Shown: positions 37,662-49,681, numbered from the stretch's first letter. The stretch: 64,000 bases of DNA from Loktanella sp. 5RATIMAR09 (GCF_001419985.1 NZ_LJAL01000012.1:1-64000), one strand, 5' to 3'. Numbers and translations: made by a program. Notes: a model not told the origin generated them from the letters alone.

Positions 37662-38124
37662 GGGCAGTGGCGACATGTTCGTGGCTATGCGTGCGCCCGT
37701 GACCGTATGCGCCACCTTCGGGGGTAAATGCCGCCGTGATGGGTGTGACCGTCGCACCAATATGTTCGAGCATATGCCCAATCACCGGATCGGCCTGAAT
37801 GACCAGATGATCCGCCGCAATCTGGCACGGTGTATGCCGGTTGCCCACATGCCAGGCAACGCGCGTCAGGTCCGTTGCCGTGACGCGGTAAAGCGCCTCT
37901 TGGGCGGCGCAAATTTCAATCAGCCGTCCGTCATCCAGTTCCAGCGCATCTCCATGATCGAGTGACATGGTTTTTGCCAGATCAATCAAAAACGGCTCTC
38001 CCGTTGTGGTCGTCAGCCGCTTGCGGCGCAGGAACCGCGCGGCATAGTCAAGTTCGCACTGCACGGCAGGGCCTGACCACTGGCCTGCGCGGTGAATGAT
38101 TTGGGCAATAGGAAGCTGTTGCAT
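37651..38124 (-). CDS. ureE: Urease nickel chaperone UreE
   Basis: UreE delivers nickel to the urease activation complex. The 157-residue product has an N-terminal peptide-binding domain, the metal-binding domain with YRVTATDLTRVAWHVGNRH near residue 75-95, including the conserved metal histidine in GHMLEHIG near residue 118, and a His-rich tail ([16 protein letters not shown]) with six histidines. The ATG at 38124 is used because it gives the family N-terminus MQQLPIAQII. It starts 8 bases after ureC. Confidence 0.94.
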   Translation of the reverse strand: MQQLPIAQIIHRAGQWSGPAVQCELDYAARFLRRKRLTTTTGEPFLIDLAKTMSLDHGDALELDDGRLIEICAAQEALYRVTATDLTRVAWHVGNRHTPCQIAADHLVIQADPVIGHMLEHIGATVTPITAAFTPEGGAYGHGRTHSHEHVATAHDH

Positions 38125-38132
38125 GGCGGGCC

Positions 38133-39842
<1,710 letters not shown>

Positions 39843-39843
39843 C

Positions 39844-40149
39844 TTACAGGTCTCCCATGATCTGTTGATTAAATCCGAAAATCCGCCGTGCGCCGCCGAT
39901 CGGTATCAGCTGCACTTCGCGGCGTTGGCCCGGTTCGAAACGCACAGCAGTACCAGAGGCGATATCAAGCCGCATCCCGCGTGCAGCGACGCGATCAAAA
40001 TCAAGCGCGGGGTTGCTTTCGGCAAAATGGTAATGACTGCCGACCTGCACCGGCCTGTCTCCTGTATTGGCGACCATGAGTGTGATGGCCTTGGCGCCTG
40101 CGTTCAGGACAAGAGTGCCATCGGCGGGAAAGAGTTCTCCGGGGATCAT
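39844..40149 (-). CDS. ureB: Urease beta subunit UreB
   Basis: The structural beta subunit of the urease trimer. The 101-residue product opens [11 protein letters not shown] and carries the [17 protein letters not shown] block near residue 30-45 and the [17 protein letters not shown] block near residue 65, both family marks. Separate ureA and ureB (not fused) is the usual Rhodobacterales form. Spacing is 6 bases to ureA and 1 to ureC. Confidence 0.97.
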   Translation of the reverse strand: MIPGELFPADGTLVLNAGAKAITLMVANTGDRPVQVGSHYHFAESNPALDFDRVAARGMRLDIASGTAVRFEPGQRREVQLIPIGGARRIFGFNQQIMGDL

Positions 40150-40155
40150 ATGCGC

Positions 40156-40458
40156 CTACCTGATTGGGTTGTGAACTGTGACAAGCTTGGTGCCGTCGGG
40201 GAATGTAGCCTCGACCTGCACCTCGTGGATCATCTCGGCGATCCCTTCCATGCATTGATCTTTGGAAATGACGCGTCCGCCCGCCTCCATCATATCGGCA
40301 ACGGACCGGCCATCGCGTGCGCCTTCAACGACCGCATCTGTGATCAGGGCAATCGCCTCGGGGTGGTTGAGTTTCACACCACGCGCCAGCCGCTTGCGCG
40401 CCACCTCGGCGGCCATCGCGATCAGCAGTTTGTCTTTTTCGCGGGGGGTTAGTTGCAT
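40156..40458 (-). CDS. ureA: Urease gamma subunit UreA
   Basis: The structural gamma subunit of urease. The 100-residue product begins [13 protein letters not shown] and has the [11 protein letters not shown] block near residue 28 and the [20 protein letters not shown] end, all standard. It lies 3 bases after ureD. Confidence 0.98.
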   Translation of the reverse strand: MQLTPREKDKLLIAMAAEVARKRLARGVKLNHPEAIALITDAVVEGARDGRSVADMMEAGGRVISKDQCMEGIAEMIHEVQVEATFPDGTKLVTVHNPIR

Positions 40459-40461
40459 GGC

Positions 40462-41316
40462 TCAAAGCCTCCATGAAATGGGCAGGGAATTGTTTGTCAG
40501 ATGACCAAGTATCGGCATCAGGTCGCGGCGCAGGGCAAAGCTGTCTTCGGCCAGCTGGCGTATGACCAACACATCATCGGCCAGCAGACTGGCCCCTGCT
40601 GTGGGCGGCAGCATAGCACGCAGCGTGTCCAGTTGTGCAGCAGCATCAGGGCGGACCAAGACAAGGCTTGCCATCGCGCGCGCGCCATCCGCAATCGCAC
40701 GACGGGCGACATGGGCGGCAGCGTCGCCAGAAAAGTCCATGCCGTCAATGTAGATCGGCGCACCATCACGATTGACGCGGATACGGTCCTGAAAATAGAT
40801 CTGGCGCAACGTTTCTTTCATCGCGGCACGCCCCAGCACGATGGGTTCAACCATCAGCAGGTTTGCGTTGCCTTGCAGGTCAATGTGCAAACTACGTCTA
40901 AGGGCGCAATGATCGAACAGGATCAATTCCTGTGGGAGCCAGTTGAGAGTGGCATCCGCGCCAACCGTCAACTTGCTGTCGACGCACCCAACCTCGCCGA
41001 CTTGCGCGCGGTAAGCACGCTCGGCGGCTTGTGTCGTCATGGTCAGCGTCCCGCCAGTCCGCACTGCCGCATCAAGCGTGTATTGATCACCGCCCGTAAT
41101 GCCGCCTGCGGTATTTACAAGGATTGCCTCTAAAGCGTTATTGAAATTGCGCGGAAAAACCAGTTTGGACGATCCGGCATGGCGCAGATGAACAAGCCCC
41201 GTCCGCCCCTTCAGCCCCCCTGCCACGATCAAGGACGCACTGCCCCGTGCACGGGGTTGTACGGGGTGTGAGTCCTGCGGATTGATATGAAGGGGGAGGT
41301 TGATAGTGCGCTCCAA
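40462..41316 (-). CDS. ureD: Urease accessory protein UreD
   Basis: UreD (UreH) is the scaffold that holds UreF and UreG on apo-urease. The 284-residue product shows LVFPRNFNNALEAILVNTAGG near residue 50-70 (only the core cited), TTQAAERAYRA near residue 95, and the LPQELILFDHC block near residue 130. The start is a TTG at 41316: a stop codon in frame two codons further up rules out any longer frame, and no ATG precedes the conserved region. It is the first gene of ureDABCEFG. Confidence 0.93.
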   Translation of the reverse strand: MERTINLPLHINPQDSHPVQPRARGSASLIVAGGLKGRTGLVHLRHAGSSKLVFPRNFNNALEAILVNTAGGITGGDQYTLDAAVRTGGTLTMTTQAAERAYRAQVGEVGCVDSKLTVGADATLNWLPQELILFDHCALRRSLHIDLQGNANLLMVEPIVLGRAAMKETLRQIYFQDRIRVNRDGAPIYIDGMDFSGDAAAHVARRAIADGARAMASLVLVRPDAAAQLDTLRAMLPPTAGASLLADDVLVIRQLAEDSFALRRDLMPILGHLTNNSLPISWRL

Positions 41317-41618
41317 AGATTCTTATTGCGCTTATAGTTTGCGCATAAGCAGCGACGCGAAGGCAGTGCTTCACTCTTCCTGCGACGCGTCTTTTATTGA
41401 ATGCCTAATTATTGCGCAGTAATCTCGGAAACTGCTTACACGATTGGCGGCGAACCCACTGATGCCATTGATCATGCGCAGAGGCCTAACAGGTCGCGAT
41501 ATGTAATTTACGTCCTTTGCCAATTATTCCGGAGACCTTGCTGTTCAGGCGGTTTACCTCTCGCCACTTTCGCTCTACGCAATTCAGGAATGTTAGCGCT
41601 AAAACAAGGAGCCGCATC
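41317..41618. promoter_or_regulatory. Divergent control region between ureD and the alpha-glucosidase gene
   Basis: No gene. The left end, just upstream of ureD, holds an inverted repeat TGCGC-N9-GCGCA at 41327-41345, with imperfect arm extensions (CTTAT and ATAAG). I see no sigma-54 element (TGGC-N9-TGC), so NtrC control by that route is not supported. On the right, TTTACC (41553-41558) and TACGCA (41576-41581), 17 bases apart, are a weak promoter pair for the alpha-glucosidase gene. Confidence 0.5.
41591..41606 (+). promoter_or_regulatory. LacI-type operator before the alpha-glucosidase gene
   Basis: The palindrome TTAGCGCTAA (41593-41602) with its CG centre is typical for LacI-family repressors. 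It ends 16 bases before the ATG, just after the weak -10 element, and shares all ten bases with the site upstream of glgB (51972-51983). Confidence 0.65.
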
Positions 41619-43229
41619 ATGCGCGAATGGTGGCGAAGTGCCGTGATTTATCAGGTCTATCCGCGGTCATATCAGGATAGCACCGGCGACGGCGTTGGGG
41701 ACCTGCGCGGCATTACCAGTCGCCTTGATCATATTGCAGGGCTTGGGGTCGATTGCATCTGGTTGTCGCCAATCTTCAAATCACCACAGGCCGACATGGG
41801 CTATGATGTGTCTGATTATCTGGCCGTGGATCCGCTGTTCGGTGATCTGGCCGCTTTTGATACATTGATTACAGAGGCCCATGCGCGCGACCTCAAAGTG
41901 ATCGTCGATCAGGTGCTGTCGCATACCTCTGACAAACATGAATGGTTCAAGCAATCGCGCCTAAGCCGCGACAACGAAAAGGCGGATTGGTACGTCTGGG
42001 CCGACCCGCTGCCCGATGGTTCGCCTCCGACAAACTGGCACAGCCATTTTGGTGGCCCCGCATGGGAATTCGACCCGCAGCGCGGACAGTATTACCAGCA
42101 CAATTTTCTGACCTCGCAACCCGATCTGAACTTCCATAATCCAGACGTCGTCGATGCGATCTTGGAGACCTGCAAGTTCTGGCTTGATCGCGGCTTGGAC
42201 GGGTTCCGTCTTGATACGGTGAACTATTATTTCCACGATCAAAAACTGCGCTCGAACCCGCCGGCACAGACACGCCCACAAGTAATGGCGACCGATCTTT
42301 ATGGGATGCAGCAGAACCTGTACAACAAGACACGGCCCGAGAACCTCGGGTTTCTTGAAAAAATGCGCAAGCTGACCGACCAATACGACGACATCATGAT
42401 GGTTGGCGAAGTGGGCGAAATGGGCCACCGCTCGATCGAGATTATGGGCGAATATACCGCAGGAAACTCCCGCCTGCACATGGCCTATAGCTTTGCGATG
42501 CTCGGCCCTGATTTCAACGCCGAGCATTTCCGCAATTGTATCGAAGGCTTCCAGCGCGGCGCGCCCGACGGCCACCCCTATTGGTCCTTCAGCAACCATG
42601 ATGTGCCGCGTCAGGTCACCCGCTGGGCCGATTATGCCGTATCAGAGGACAGCATGGCGCGGTTCGCCTGTGCAATGCTGATGTCTTTTGAAGGCACAAT
42701 TGGCATCTATCAGGGCGAGGAACTGGGCCAGACCGAAACCGAGATGGAATACGACGAGCTGACCGATCCGCCCGCATTGCGCTTCTGGCCGTCGGTCAAA
42801 GGCCGTGACGGCTGCCGCACACCGATGGTCTGGGAAAAGGATGCACCCAATGCGGGCTTTTCAACGGGTAAGCCTTGGCTGCCTGTCAAAGAACCGCAGG
42901 CGGCCAAAGCGGTGGACCAGCAGCAAGGGCCGGACAGCATCCTGTCCTACTACAAGGACATGATCGCCTATCGCAAAAACAGCCCCGCGCTGGCACGCGG
43001 CAAGACCACATTTATCAACCTGCCCGAACCGCTTTTGGCCTTTAGCCGCGAAGCTGACGATGAAACGCTGACATGCGTGTTCAATCTCTCCAAGGATACT
43101 CATGAACTGGCAATGAAAGCCCCCGCAGAGATTGCCGTGGGTCAAGCCGCCAGAATCGACGTGGATACGCTGACGCTGGAAGGCAACGGTTTCGCCTACC
43201 TCAAACACGGGACCAAAGTGCCGCTTTAG
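41619..43229 (+). CDS. Alpha-glucosidase, GH13 family
   Basis: A 536-residue glycoside hydrolase of family 13 that cleaves alpha-glucosidic bonds of short sugars, most likely in the cytoplasm, as there is no signal peptide. The catalytic set is intact: nucleophile D199 (GFRLDTV), acid E264 (MVGEVGE) and D328 (FSNHDVPR). The opening WWRSAVIYQVYPRSYQDS is typical of the AglA/oligo-1,6-glucosidase group. The ATG at 41619 follows AAGGAG; the frame opens 34 codons earlier without family similarity. It stands alone, regulated by the LacI-type site in its leader, and its stop overlaps that of the convergent pgm gene (TTTAGG junction). Confidence 0.93.
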   Translation: MREWWRSAVIYQVYPRSYQDSTGDGVGDLRGITSRLDHIAGLGVDCIWLSPIFKSPQADMGYDVSDYLAVDPLFGDLAAFDTLITEAHARDLKVIVDQVLSHTSDKHEWFKQSRLSRDNEKADWYVWADPLPDGSPPTNWHSHFGGPAWEFDPQRGQYYQHNFLTSQPDLNFHNPDVVDAILETCKFWLDRGLDGFRLDTVNYYFHDQKLRSNPPAQTRPQVMATDLYGMQQNLYNKTRPENLGFLEKMRKLTDQYDDIMMVGEVGEMGHRSIEIMGEYTAGNSRLHMAYSFAMLGPDFNAEHFRNCIEGFQRGAPDGHPYWSFSNHDVPRQVTRWADYAVSEDSMARFACAMLMSFEGTIGIYQGEELGQTETEMEYDELTDPPALRFWPSVKGRDGCRTPMVWEKDAPNAGFSTGKPWLPVKEPQAAKAVDQQQGPDSILSYYKDMIAYRKNSPALARGKTTFINLPEPLLAFSREADDETLTCVFNLSKDTHELAMKAPAEIAVGQAARIDVDTLTLEGNGFAYLKHGTKVPL

Positions 43230-44857
43230 GTGATCACATCGGGCGCTTTGCGTCCGGTGAGCGCCCGTAGGTCCGACAGGGCCAGAGCCGCATCGCGCAC
43301 CGGTGCCAAAACCTGCTCCGGCGCGTTTGCAAGGCGCGCAGGGTCGGTCTCCAGCTGTTCGAGATAAAGCCGGATCGTCGCCCCCTGCGTGCCGGTCCCC
43401 GACAGGCGGAACACAGCACGCGCGCCGCCTTCAAAATTGATCCTGATGCCTTGGCCTTTGGATTGTGATCCGTCCACAGGATCAAGATAGGCAAATTCAT
43501 CGGCCGTTTCGACGGTCATGACGTCCACCTTGTTCCCAGCAAGTGAAGTGAGTTTGGCACGCAGACCGTCAATCATGGTGCTGGCCTTGTCGCTCTCCAC
43601 ATCCTCATAGTCATGGCGCGCATAATAGCAACGCCCGTGCGCCTTCCACAGGTCCGCCATCAGGTCGGAGACGGATTGCCCGGTCTCGGCCAGAATGTTC
43701 AGCCACAAAAGCACCGCCCAGAGGCCGTCCTTTTCGCGCACATGGTCAGAGCCAGTGCCGGCACTTTCCTCGCCGCAAAGTGTGACCTTGCCCGCGTCCA
43801 GCAGGTTGCCAAAAAACTTCCAGCCGGTCGGCGTTTCAAAGCAATCAATCCCAAGGCTTTCCGCCACACGGTCCACCGCGCGCGACGTGGGCATGGACCG
43901 CGCCACACCCGCCAGACCACCGCGATAGGCAGGGGCCAGATGCGCCTTGGCAGTCAGCAGCGCCAGACTATCCGACGGTGTGACATAGGCCCCGCGGCCC
44001 ACGATCATATTGCGGTCGCCGTCCCCGTCAGAAGCTGCACCGAAATCAGGTGCGCCCGGTCCATACATCTTGTCCATCAGGGTTTTCGCCCAGATCGGAT
44101 TGGGATCCGGGTGGCCCTTGCCAAAATCGGGGCTTGGGACGCCGTTGATGACCGTGCCTTTGGGCGCGCCCAACATCCCCTCGAGGATCGCGTGGGCATA
44201 AGGGCCTGTTACCGCATGCATGGCATCAAAACACATGGTGAAACCACCGGCAAAAAGCGCACGGATCTTGTCGAAATCAACGATTGTTTGCATGAGGGCG
44301 GCATAGTCGGCAACCGGATCTACGATCTCGACCTTCATACCTTCGACTGACTGTTCGCCTATCGCACCAAGGTCGATATCAGAAGCCGCGACAATACGGT
44401 AAAGGTCGAGCGTTCTGGTGCGCTCGTAGATTTTATCCGTGACCGCCTCGGACGCGGGCCCGCCGTTTGGACCATTGTATTTCAACCCGAAATCCGCGTC
44501 CGCGCCACCGGGGTTGTGGCTGGCCGAAAGGATCAAACCGCCATCGGCTTTGCGCAGACGGATCATGTGCGACGCGGCAGGCGTGGACAAAATACCGCCC
44601 TGCCCCACGATGCATTTCGCCGCACCATTCGCAGAGGCCATTCGCAAAATAATCTGGATCGCGTCTTCGTTGAAGAACCGCCCATCACCACCGACGACCA
44701 GCGTCTTGTCCACGACACCACCGATGCCGTCAAAAATCGCCTGCACATAGTTTTCCAGAAAATGCGGGCGGCGGAACACGGCTGTTTTCTTGCGCAACCC
44801 ACTGGTTCCGGGCTTCTGCCCTTCGATCGGAGTGGTCCGTACATTTTGCATCGGCAT
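43226..44857 (-). CDS. pgm: Alpha-D-glucose phosphate-specific phosphoglucomutase
   Basis: Interconverts glucose 6-phosphate and glucose 1-phosphate, linking central metabolism to ADP-glucose. The 543-residue product has the phosphoserine loop LILSASHNPGG near residue 130, the metal loop DGDGDRNM near residue 300, the GEESAGTGSDH sugar loop near residue 365 and the RLSGTGTQGATIRLY phosphate-binding end near residue 490. GGGAGG stands 8 bases before the ATG at 44857. It is the last gene of glgB-glgC-glgA-glgX-pgm, 32 bases after glgX. Confidence 0.96.
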   Translation of the reverse strand: MPMQNVRTTPIEGQKPGTSGLRKKTAVFRRPHFLENYVQAIFDGIGGVVDKTLVVGGDGRFFNEDAIQIILRMASANGAAKCIVGQGGILSTPAASHMIRLRKADGGLILSASHNPGGADADFGLKYNGPNGGPASEAVTDKIYERTRTLDLYRIVAASDIDLGAIGEQSVEGMKVEIVDPVADYAALMQTIVDFDKIRALFAGGFTMCFDAMHAVTGPYAHAILEGMLGAPKGTVINGVPSPDFGKGHPDPNPIWAKTLMDKMYGPGAPDFGAASDGDGDRNMIVGRGAYVTPSDSLALLTAKAHLAPAYRGGLAGVARSMPTSRAVDRVAESLGIDCFETPTGWKFFGNLLDAGKVTLCGEESAGTGSDHVREKDGLWAVLLWLNILAETGQSVSDLMADLWKAHGRCYYARHDYEDVESDKASTMIDGLRAKLTSLAGNKVDVMTVETADEFAYLDPVDGSQSKGQGIRINFEGGARAVFRLSGTGTQGATIRLYLEQLETDPARLANAPEQVLAPVRDAALALSDLRALTGRKAPDVIT

Positions 44858-44889
44858 ATCTCGTCCTCCCTTTTCGTCGTTGTCGCAGA

Positions 44890-46974
44890 TTACCTCTCTG
44901 CGCTCTCTTGTGAAAATACCACAACACTGTCCGCCGCGACACGCAGGCCGGGCGTCACCGCGATGGCATCATCCTGACTGGTATCAAAGCGGCGCACCCA
45001 AGCATCGCCTTCAGGCAATTCCGGAGCCGTGATCTCAACCCCCGCCCCGCGGTTCAGCACCACCAGCAACGCGCCCTCACGTTTGACATATTCAGGTGAT
45101 CCAGACGCCATCCGCATCTCGACAACCAGCGTATCAAGGGCTGCGTTGTCCCAATCCTCTTGGCTCATCGGCGCTCCATCGACACGCCGCCAGAACAGAT
45201 CAGGCTCGCCGTCTGTCAGGCGCTGCCGCGAATGCAGAAACCGGGTCTGGCGCAACAACGGATGCATCTTTCGAAAAGCAATCGCCTGCTGACAGAAGGT
45301 AAAGAAGGGATCATCCTCTTCCGGCCAGTTCACCCAGCCGATTTCATTGTCCTGACAATAGGCGTTGTTGTTGCCACCTTGCGAATTGCTCAGCTCGTCC
45401 CCCGCCAGCACCATTGGGGTGCCTTGGGACAACATCAGCGTTGCCATCATATTGCGCTTGCGGCGCATCCTTGCGGCATTGATCGCTTCATCCTTGGCGG
45501 GGCCTTCAACGCCCATATTGTCGGAATGGTTGTTGGAATGCCCGTCGCGATCATCCTCGCCATTGGCCAGATTGTGCTTACGGCTATAGCTGACGGTGTC
45601 ATGCAGGGTGAACCCGTCATGGGCAGTCAGGAAGTTCAGCGACGATGTTGCCGCGCGCCCGTCATGGTCGAAATAGGGTGCCGATCCTGTCAGCCGCTCT
45701 GCCATATCCGGCACTTTGCCCGCATCCCCACGCCAGAATTCGCGCACGTTGTCGCGGTATTTGTCGTTCCATTCGGCAAAGGGTGCAGGGTATGCGCCCA
45801 GTTGATAGCCCCCCGGCCCGATATCCCAGGGTTCTGCGATCAGTTTGACCTGGTTCAAGACAGGGTCCTGCCCAATCGCGCGGAAGAACGGCCCGTCCCG
45901 TTCAAACCCACGCGCCGTGCGCCCAAGGGCCGTGCACAGATCAAAACGGAAGCCATCCACATGCATGACCTCGACCCAATAGCGCAGGCTGTCCATGACA
46001 AGCCGGATCACAAAGGGGTTTTCGAAATCAAGCGTGTTCCCGCAGCCCGCATCGTCGATGTAATAACGCGGGTTATCGGCCAAGCGGTAATAGCTGGCGT
46101 TATCCAGCCCCCGGAACATCAGCGTCGGCCCAAGCTCGGATCCCTCGGCAGTGTGGTTGTAAACCACGTCCAAGATCACCTCGATGCCAGCGGAATGAAA
46201 ACGCCGCACCATTTGTTGGAATTCAGCAATATCCGTGCCCTGCATATAGCGCGGATCGGGGGCAAAAAAACCGTAGGTCATATAGCCCCAATAGTTGGTC
46301 AGCCCGCGATCCAGCAGGAATTTATCATTGATAAACGCCTGAACCGGCAAAAGCTCGACGGCCGTCACACCTAGATTATTGAGATGCTCAAGGATCGGGT
46401 CCGACGCCATCGCCAGATAGGTGCCACGATTAGGAATATCGGTGCGGCCTGCAGTCAGTCCTTTGACATGGGCCTCATAGATGATTGTGCTTTCCAGTGC
46501 GTGGCGGGGTTCGTTGGCGTTGTGCCAGTTGAACGCGGGGTCAACAACAACACAGCGCGGCATGTATGGCGCGCTGTCGGTCTTGTCGAAACTGAGGTCT
46601 TTGTCTTTGTGGCCGGTTTGATAGCCGAACAGCGCATCGTTCCATTTGGGATGGCCTGTCAACTGCTTGGCATAGGGATCTATCAACAGCTTGTAGGGAT
46701 TAAAGCGATGACCCTCTTCGGGCGCATATGGCCCATCCATGCGAACACCATATTGCTGGCCTGCTTTCATTCCTGGAAAGTAGCCGTGCCACACATGGCC
46801 CTCGCGTTCGGGCAGAGTGATGATCTGGTGTTCGTTACCCTCTTCATCGAACAGGCACAACATAACCTTGGTGGCATGGCGCGAGAAGATGGCGAAATTC
46901 ACACCATCAGGGTCCAGCGTGGCCCCCAAAGGGGTCGGACGCCCGGGCCGGATTTCAAAAGGTCCAAGGTTCAA
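44890..46974 (-). CDS. glgX: Glycogen debranching enzyme GlgX
   Basis: GlgX is an isoamylase-type GH13 enzyme that removes alpha-1,6 branches left by phosphorylase. The 694-residue product has a CBM48-like N-terminal domain (PLGATLDPDGVNFAIFSRHA pieces), then the catalytic GFRFDLCTALGR (nucleophile), LIAEPWDIGPGG (acid) and FLTAHDGFTL blocks. The start is a TTG at 46974 overlapping the glgA stop as TTGA; longer frames lie inside glgA and no ATG is near the conserved start. The rare start coupled to glgA termination may hold GlgX low relative to GlgA. Confidence 0.93.
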   Translation of the reverse strand: MNLGPFEIRPGRPTPLGATLDPDGVNFAIFSRHATKVMLCLFDEEGNEHQIITLPEREGHVWHGYFPGMKAGQQYGVRMDGPYAPEEGHRFNPYKLLIDPYAKQLTGHPKWNDALFGYQTGHKDKDLSFDKTDSAPYMPRCVVVDPAFNWHNANEPRHALESTIIYEAHVKGLTAGRTDIPNRGTYLAMASDPILEHLNNLGVTAVELLPVQAFINDKFLLDRGLTNYWGYMTYGFFAPDPRYMQGTDIAEFQQMVRRFHSAGIEVILDVVYNHTAEGSELGPTLMFRGLDNASYYRLADNPRYYIDDAGCGNTLDFENPFVIRLVMDSLRYWVEVMHVDGFRFDLCTALGRTARGFERDGPFFRAIGQDPVLNQVKLIAEPWDIGPGGYQLGAYPAPFAEWNDKYRDNVREFWRGDAGKVPDMAERLTGSAPYFDHDGRAATSSLNFLTAHDGFTLHDTVSYSRKHNLANGEDDRDGHSNNHSDNMGVEGPAKDEAINAARMRRKRNMMATLMLSQGTPMVLAGDELSNSQGGNNNAYCQDNEIGWVNWPEEDDPFFTFCQQAIAFRKMHPLLRQTRFLHSRQRLTDGEPDLFWRRVDGAPMSQEDWDNAALDTLVVEMRMASGSPEYVKREGALLVVLNRGAGVEITAPELPEGDAWVRRFDTSQDDAIAVTPGLRVAADSVVVFSQESAER

Positions 46975-48401
46975 GATGGTGCCTCTGTCAGGCCTGCGTA
47001 GATGGCTTGATAAGCCGCCGCCGAGGTTTCCCAGCCAACAGGTTGTTTCATCGCATTGCGCTGCATGGATTTCCACGTTTTGCTGTCGGCGTAAAGGTCG
47101 CTTAGACGGGTAATGGCATTGGCCAGCGCTTGTGCGTTGATCGGGAAAAACTGCACGCCCGTTGCCACACCGCGCGCAAGTGCGGCCGGTGAAGCGTTGA
47201 TCACCGTGTCCGCCAATCCGCCCGTCAGTGCCACCAGAGGCAGTGCGCCATAGCGCAGTCCGTAAAGTTGGGTCAGCCCGCAAGGTTCAAACCGCGAGGG
47301 CACCAAAATCGCATCGCCCCCAGCCACCATCTTGTGCGAGAGCGCTTCATCATAGCCGATTTTGACCGCGACGTTGGGGTGGTTTGCCGCACATTCCAGC
47401 AATGCCACCTCAAGTTTCGGATCGCCCGAGCCCAACAGCGCCAGTTGCCCGCCGCGATCCAAGAGCGCAGGCAAGGACTCAAGCAGCAGGTCGATCCCCT
47501 TCTGTTCGGTCAGGCGTGAGACGAGGACGCACAGCGGGCCGTCGGCCTTACCAAGGCCGAAAGCGGCGCGCAGAGCCTTTTTGTTCGCGCCTTTTCCGGC
47601 GGCGGTTTTGTAGGGGGTGATATTGGGGTCGGTCTCGGGGTTCCACACATCAAGATCAATCCCGTTGACGATCCCCGTGAGATCCGCCTGCCGCGCGCGC
47701 AGGATGCCGTCCATGCCGATCCCGAATTCAGGCGTCAGCAGTTCTTCGGCATAGGTTTGTGAAACTGTGTTGATTTTGGCGGCACCGACCACCCCTGCTT
47801 TCAGCGCGGAAATATGGCCCCAGAATTCGAACCCTTCGGTCGTGAACCGTGCGGGATCAAGGCCGAGCGACTTGAGCTTGCGCGCATCCGCATTGCCGTG
47901 AAACGCGACGTTGTGAATGGTAAACACGAACGGCACATCGGCACCCAAGGCGCGCATATATTCGGGCGTTAGCCCCGCTTGCCAATCGTGGCCATGCACG
48001 ATGTCAGGTGTCCAACCCGAAACTCCATCCGCTGCGATCATTGCGCCTACTTTGCACAAAGCGGCAAAGCGTTCGGCGTTATCGGGCCAATCGCCGCCCG
48101 TCGCATCGCCATAAATCGCACCATCGCGGTCATAAAGATAGGGGGCGTCAAGGATCAGAAGGTCCAGCCCCGCGATGGTGCAGGCCCGCAGTTTTGCGGT
48201 GCCGCCAAAGAGGTCTTTATAAGTCGCCACCACCTTTGCCTTGCCAATCTGCCCCAGCACGACGCGGTATCCGGGCAACAGAACGCGCACAGCAACATTG
48301 TGCTGCGCCAATGCGCCGGGCAACGCGCCCGCCACATCCGCCAATCCGCCGGTTTTCACCAGCGGTGCGCATTCCGACACGACAAAGAGGGCCTTGGTCA
48401 T
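46971..48401 (-). CDS. glgA: Glycogen synthase GlgA
   Basis: Transfers glucose from ADP-glucose to the growing alpha-1,4-glucan. The 476-residue GT5 protein shows the nucleotide-binding [13 protein letters not shown] at residues 17-29, HGHDWQAGL near residue 155, [13 protein letters not shown] near residue 300 and [13 protein letters not shown] near residue 375. The ATG at 48401 overlaps the glgC stop as ATGA, so translation is coupled. Length is normal. Confidence 0.97.
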   Translation of the reverse strand: MTKALFVVSECAPLVKTGGLADVAGALPGALAQHNVAVRVLLPGYRVVLGQIGKAKVVATYKDLFGGTAKLRACTIAGLDLLILDAPYLYDRDGAIYGDATGGDWPDNAERFAALCKVGAMIAADGVSGWTPDIVHGHDWQAGLTPEYMRALGADVPFVFTIHNVAFHGNADARKLKSLGLDPARFTTEGFEFWGHISALKAGVVGAAKINTVSQTYAEELLTPEFGIGMDGILRARQADLTGIVNGIDLDVWNPETDPNITPYKTAAGKGANKKALRAAFGLGKADGPLCVLVSRLTEQKGIDLLLESLPALLDRGGQLALLGSGDPKLEVALLECAANHPNVAVKIGYDEALSHKMVAGGDAILVPSRFEPCGLTQLYGLRYGALPLVALTGGLADTVINASPAALARGVATGVQFFPINAQALANAITRLSDLYADSKTWKSMQRNAMKQPVGWETSAAAYQAIYAGLTEAPS

Positions 48402-49654
48402 AAAGCAGCGGCCCTTTTATCCAGCATATCTTGGGTGATCAGCGTGATCCCGCGATCCGTCACACGGAACCACTTTGCGTCTTCGGCGGGGTCCTCACCC
48501 ACCACGAGCCCCTCGGGGATCACAACGCGGCCATCCACGACCACCTGACGCAATCTTGCAGAGCGGTGGACAACCACATCGGGCAGGATCACCGCATGAT
48601 CCAGCACGGCATAGGAATTTGTGTGCACATTCGTGAACAGCACCGAATTGCGCACCTCGGTCCCTGAAATAATGCACCCCCCCGACACCATTGATGAAAT
48701 CGCCATGCCGCGCCTGTCGCGTTCGTCGTGGATGAATTTGGCGGGCGGGACGCTCTCGTTATAGGTCCAGATCGGCCAGTTCGTGTCCCACAGATCCAGT
48801 TCCGGGGTGAAACTGGTCAGATCGATATGCGCCTGCCAGAAGGCATCAACCGTGCCCACATCTTTCCAATAGGCGGGCGCGCCTTCGCCACGGACACAGC
48901 TTTCATCGAAGCGGTGCGCCATGGCTTTGCCGTTCTTGACGATATCAGGGATCAGATCATTCCCGAAATCATTGGAGGAATTCGGATCTTCGGCATCTTT
49001 GATCAGCAGATCACGCAGGAATTTCCAATCAAAGACATAGATCCCCATCGAAGCCAGCGCGAGGTCAGGATCTTCTGGCGTGCCCGGAGGATCGGCAGGC
49101 TTTTCCAGAAAACTGGTGATGCGCCCGTCCTTGTCGGTGTCCATGACACCAAAGGCACTTGCCTCTTGGCGTGGCACAGTCAGGCAACCGACGGTCACAT
49201 CCGCGCCGGATTCCACATGCTGGCGCAGCATGATTTCATAGTCCATTTTGTAGATGTGATCGCCCGCAAGGATGATCACGTAATCCACATTATAGCTGTC
49301 CACGATATCGATGTTCTGCGTCACGGCATCGGCAGTGCCCTTGTACCAGCTTTCATTTCCGCCGCGTTGCGACGCGGGCAGCACATCAAGAAACTCGTTG
49401 CGCTCGGCGCGGAAAAAGTTCCAACCGCGCTGGGTGTGGCGGATCAGGCTGTGGGCCTTGTATTGCGTCGCAATCGCCATTTTGCGGATGCCGGAATTGA
49501 CGGCATTGGAGAGGGCAAAATCAATGATCCGCGCCTTGCCACCAAAGGGCACCGCAGGTTTCACGCGGCGGTCGGTAAGTTCTTTCAGGCGGCTTCCGCG
49601 CCCTCCGGCCAGCACGAAAACCATGGACCTTTGTGTAATACGTTTTGTCGGCAT
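48398..49654 (-). CDS. glgC: Glucose-1-phosphate adenylyltransferase GlgC
   Basis: Makes ADP-glucose from ATP and glucose 1-phosphate, the controlled step of glycogen synthesis. The 418-residue product has [20 protein letters not shown] near residue 16-35, WYKGTADAV near residue 103, the [12 protein letters not shown] metal loop near residue 130, and the IYVFDW and FLEKPA blocks for glucose phosphate, with a C-terminal beta-helix allosteric domain. All arginine/lysine effector positions are not judged here. It is 27 bases after glgB. Confidence 0.97.
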   Translation of the reverse strand: MPTKRITQRSMVFVLAGGRGSRLKELTDRRVKPAVPFGGKARIIDFALSNAVNSGIRKMAIATQYKAHSLIRHTQRGWNFFRAERNEFLDVLPASQRGGNESWYKGTADAVTQNIDIVDSYNVDYVIILAGDHIYKMDYEIMLRQHVESGADVTVGCLTVPRQEASAFGVMDTDKDGRITSFLEKPADPPGTPEDPDLALASMGIYVFDWKFLRDLLIKDAEDPNSSNDFGNDLIPDIVKNGKAMAHRFDESCVRGEGAPAYWKDVGTVDAFWQAHIDLTSFTPELDLWDTNWPIWTYNESVPPAKFIHDERDRRGMAISSMVSGGCIISGTEVRNSVLFTNVHTNSYAVLDHAVILPDVVVHRSARLRQVVVDGRVVIPEGLVVGEDPAEDAKWFRVTDRGITLITQDMLDKRAAAL

Positions 49655-49681
49655 GTCGTCTCCCCCTCTTTTTTCTTCTCT

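Noticed and set aside
41327-41345. NtrC site controlling urease
   Set aside because: Arms are TGCGC rather than TGCAC, the site is only 11 bases from the start codon, and no sigma-54 promoter is present.
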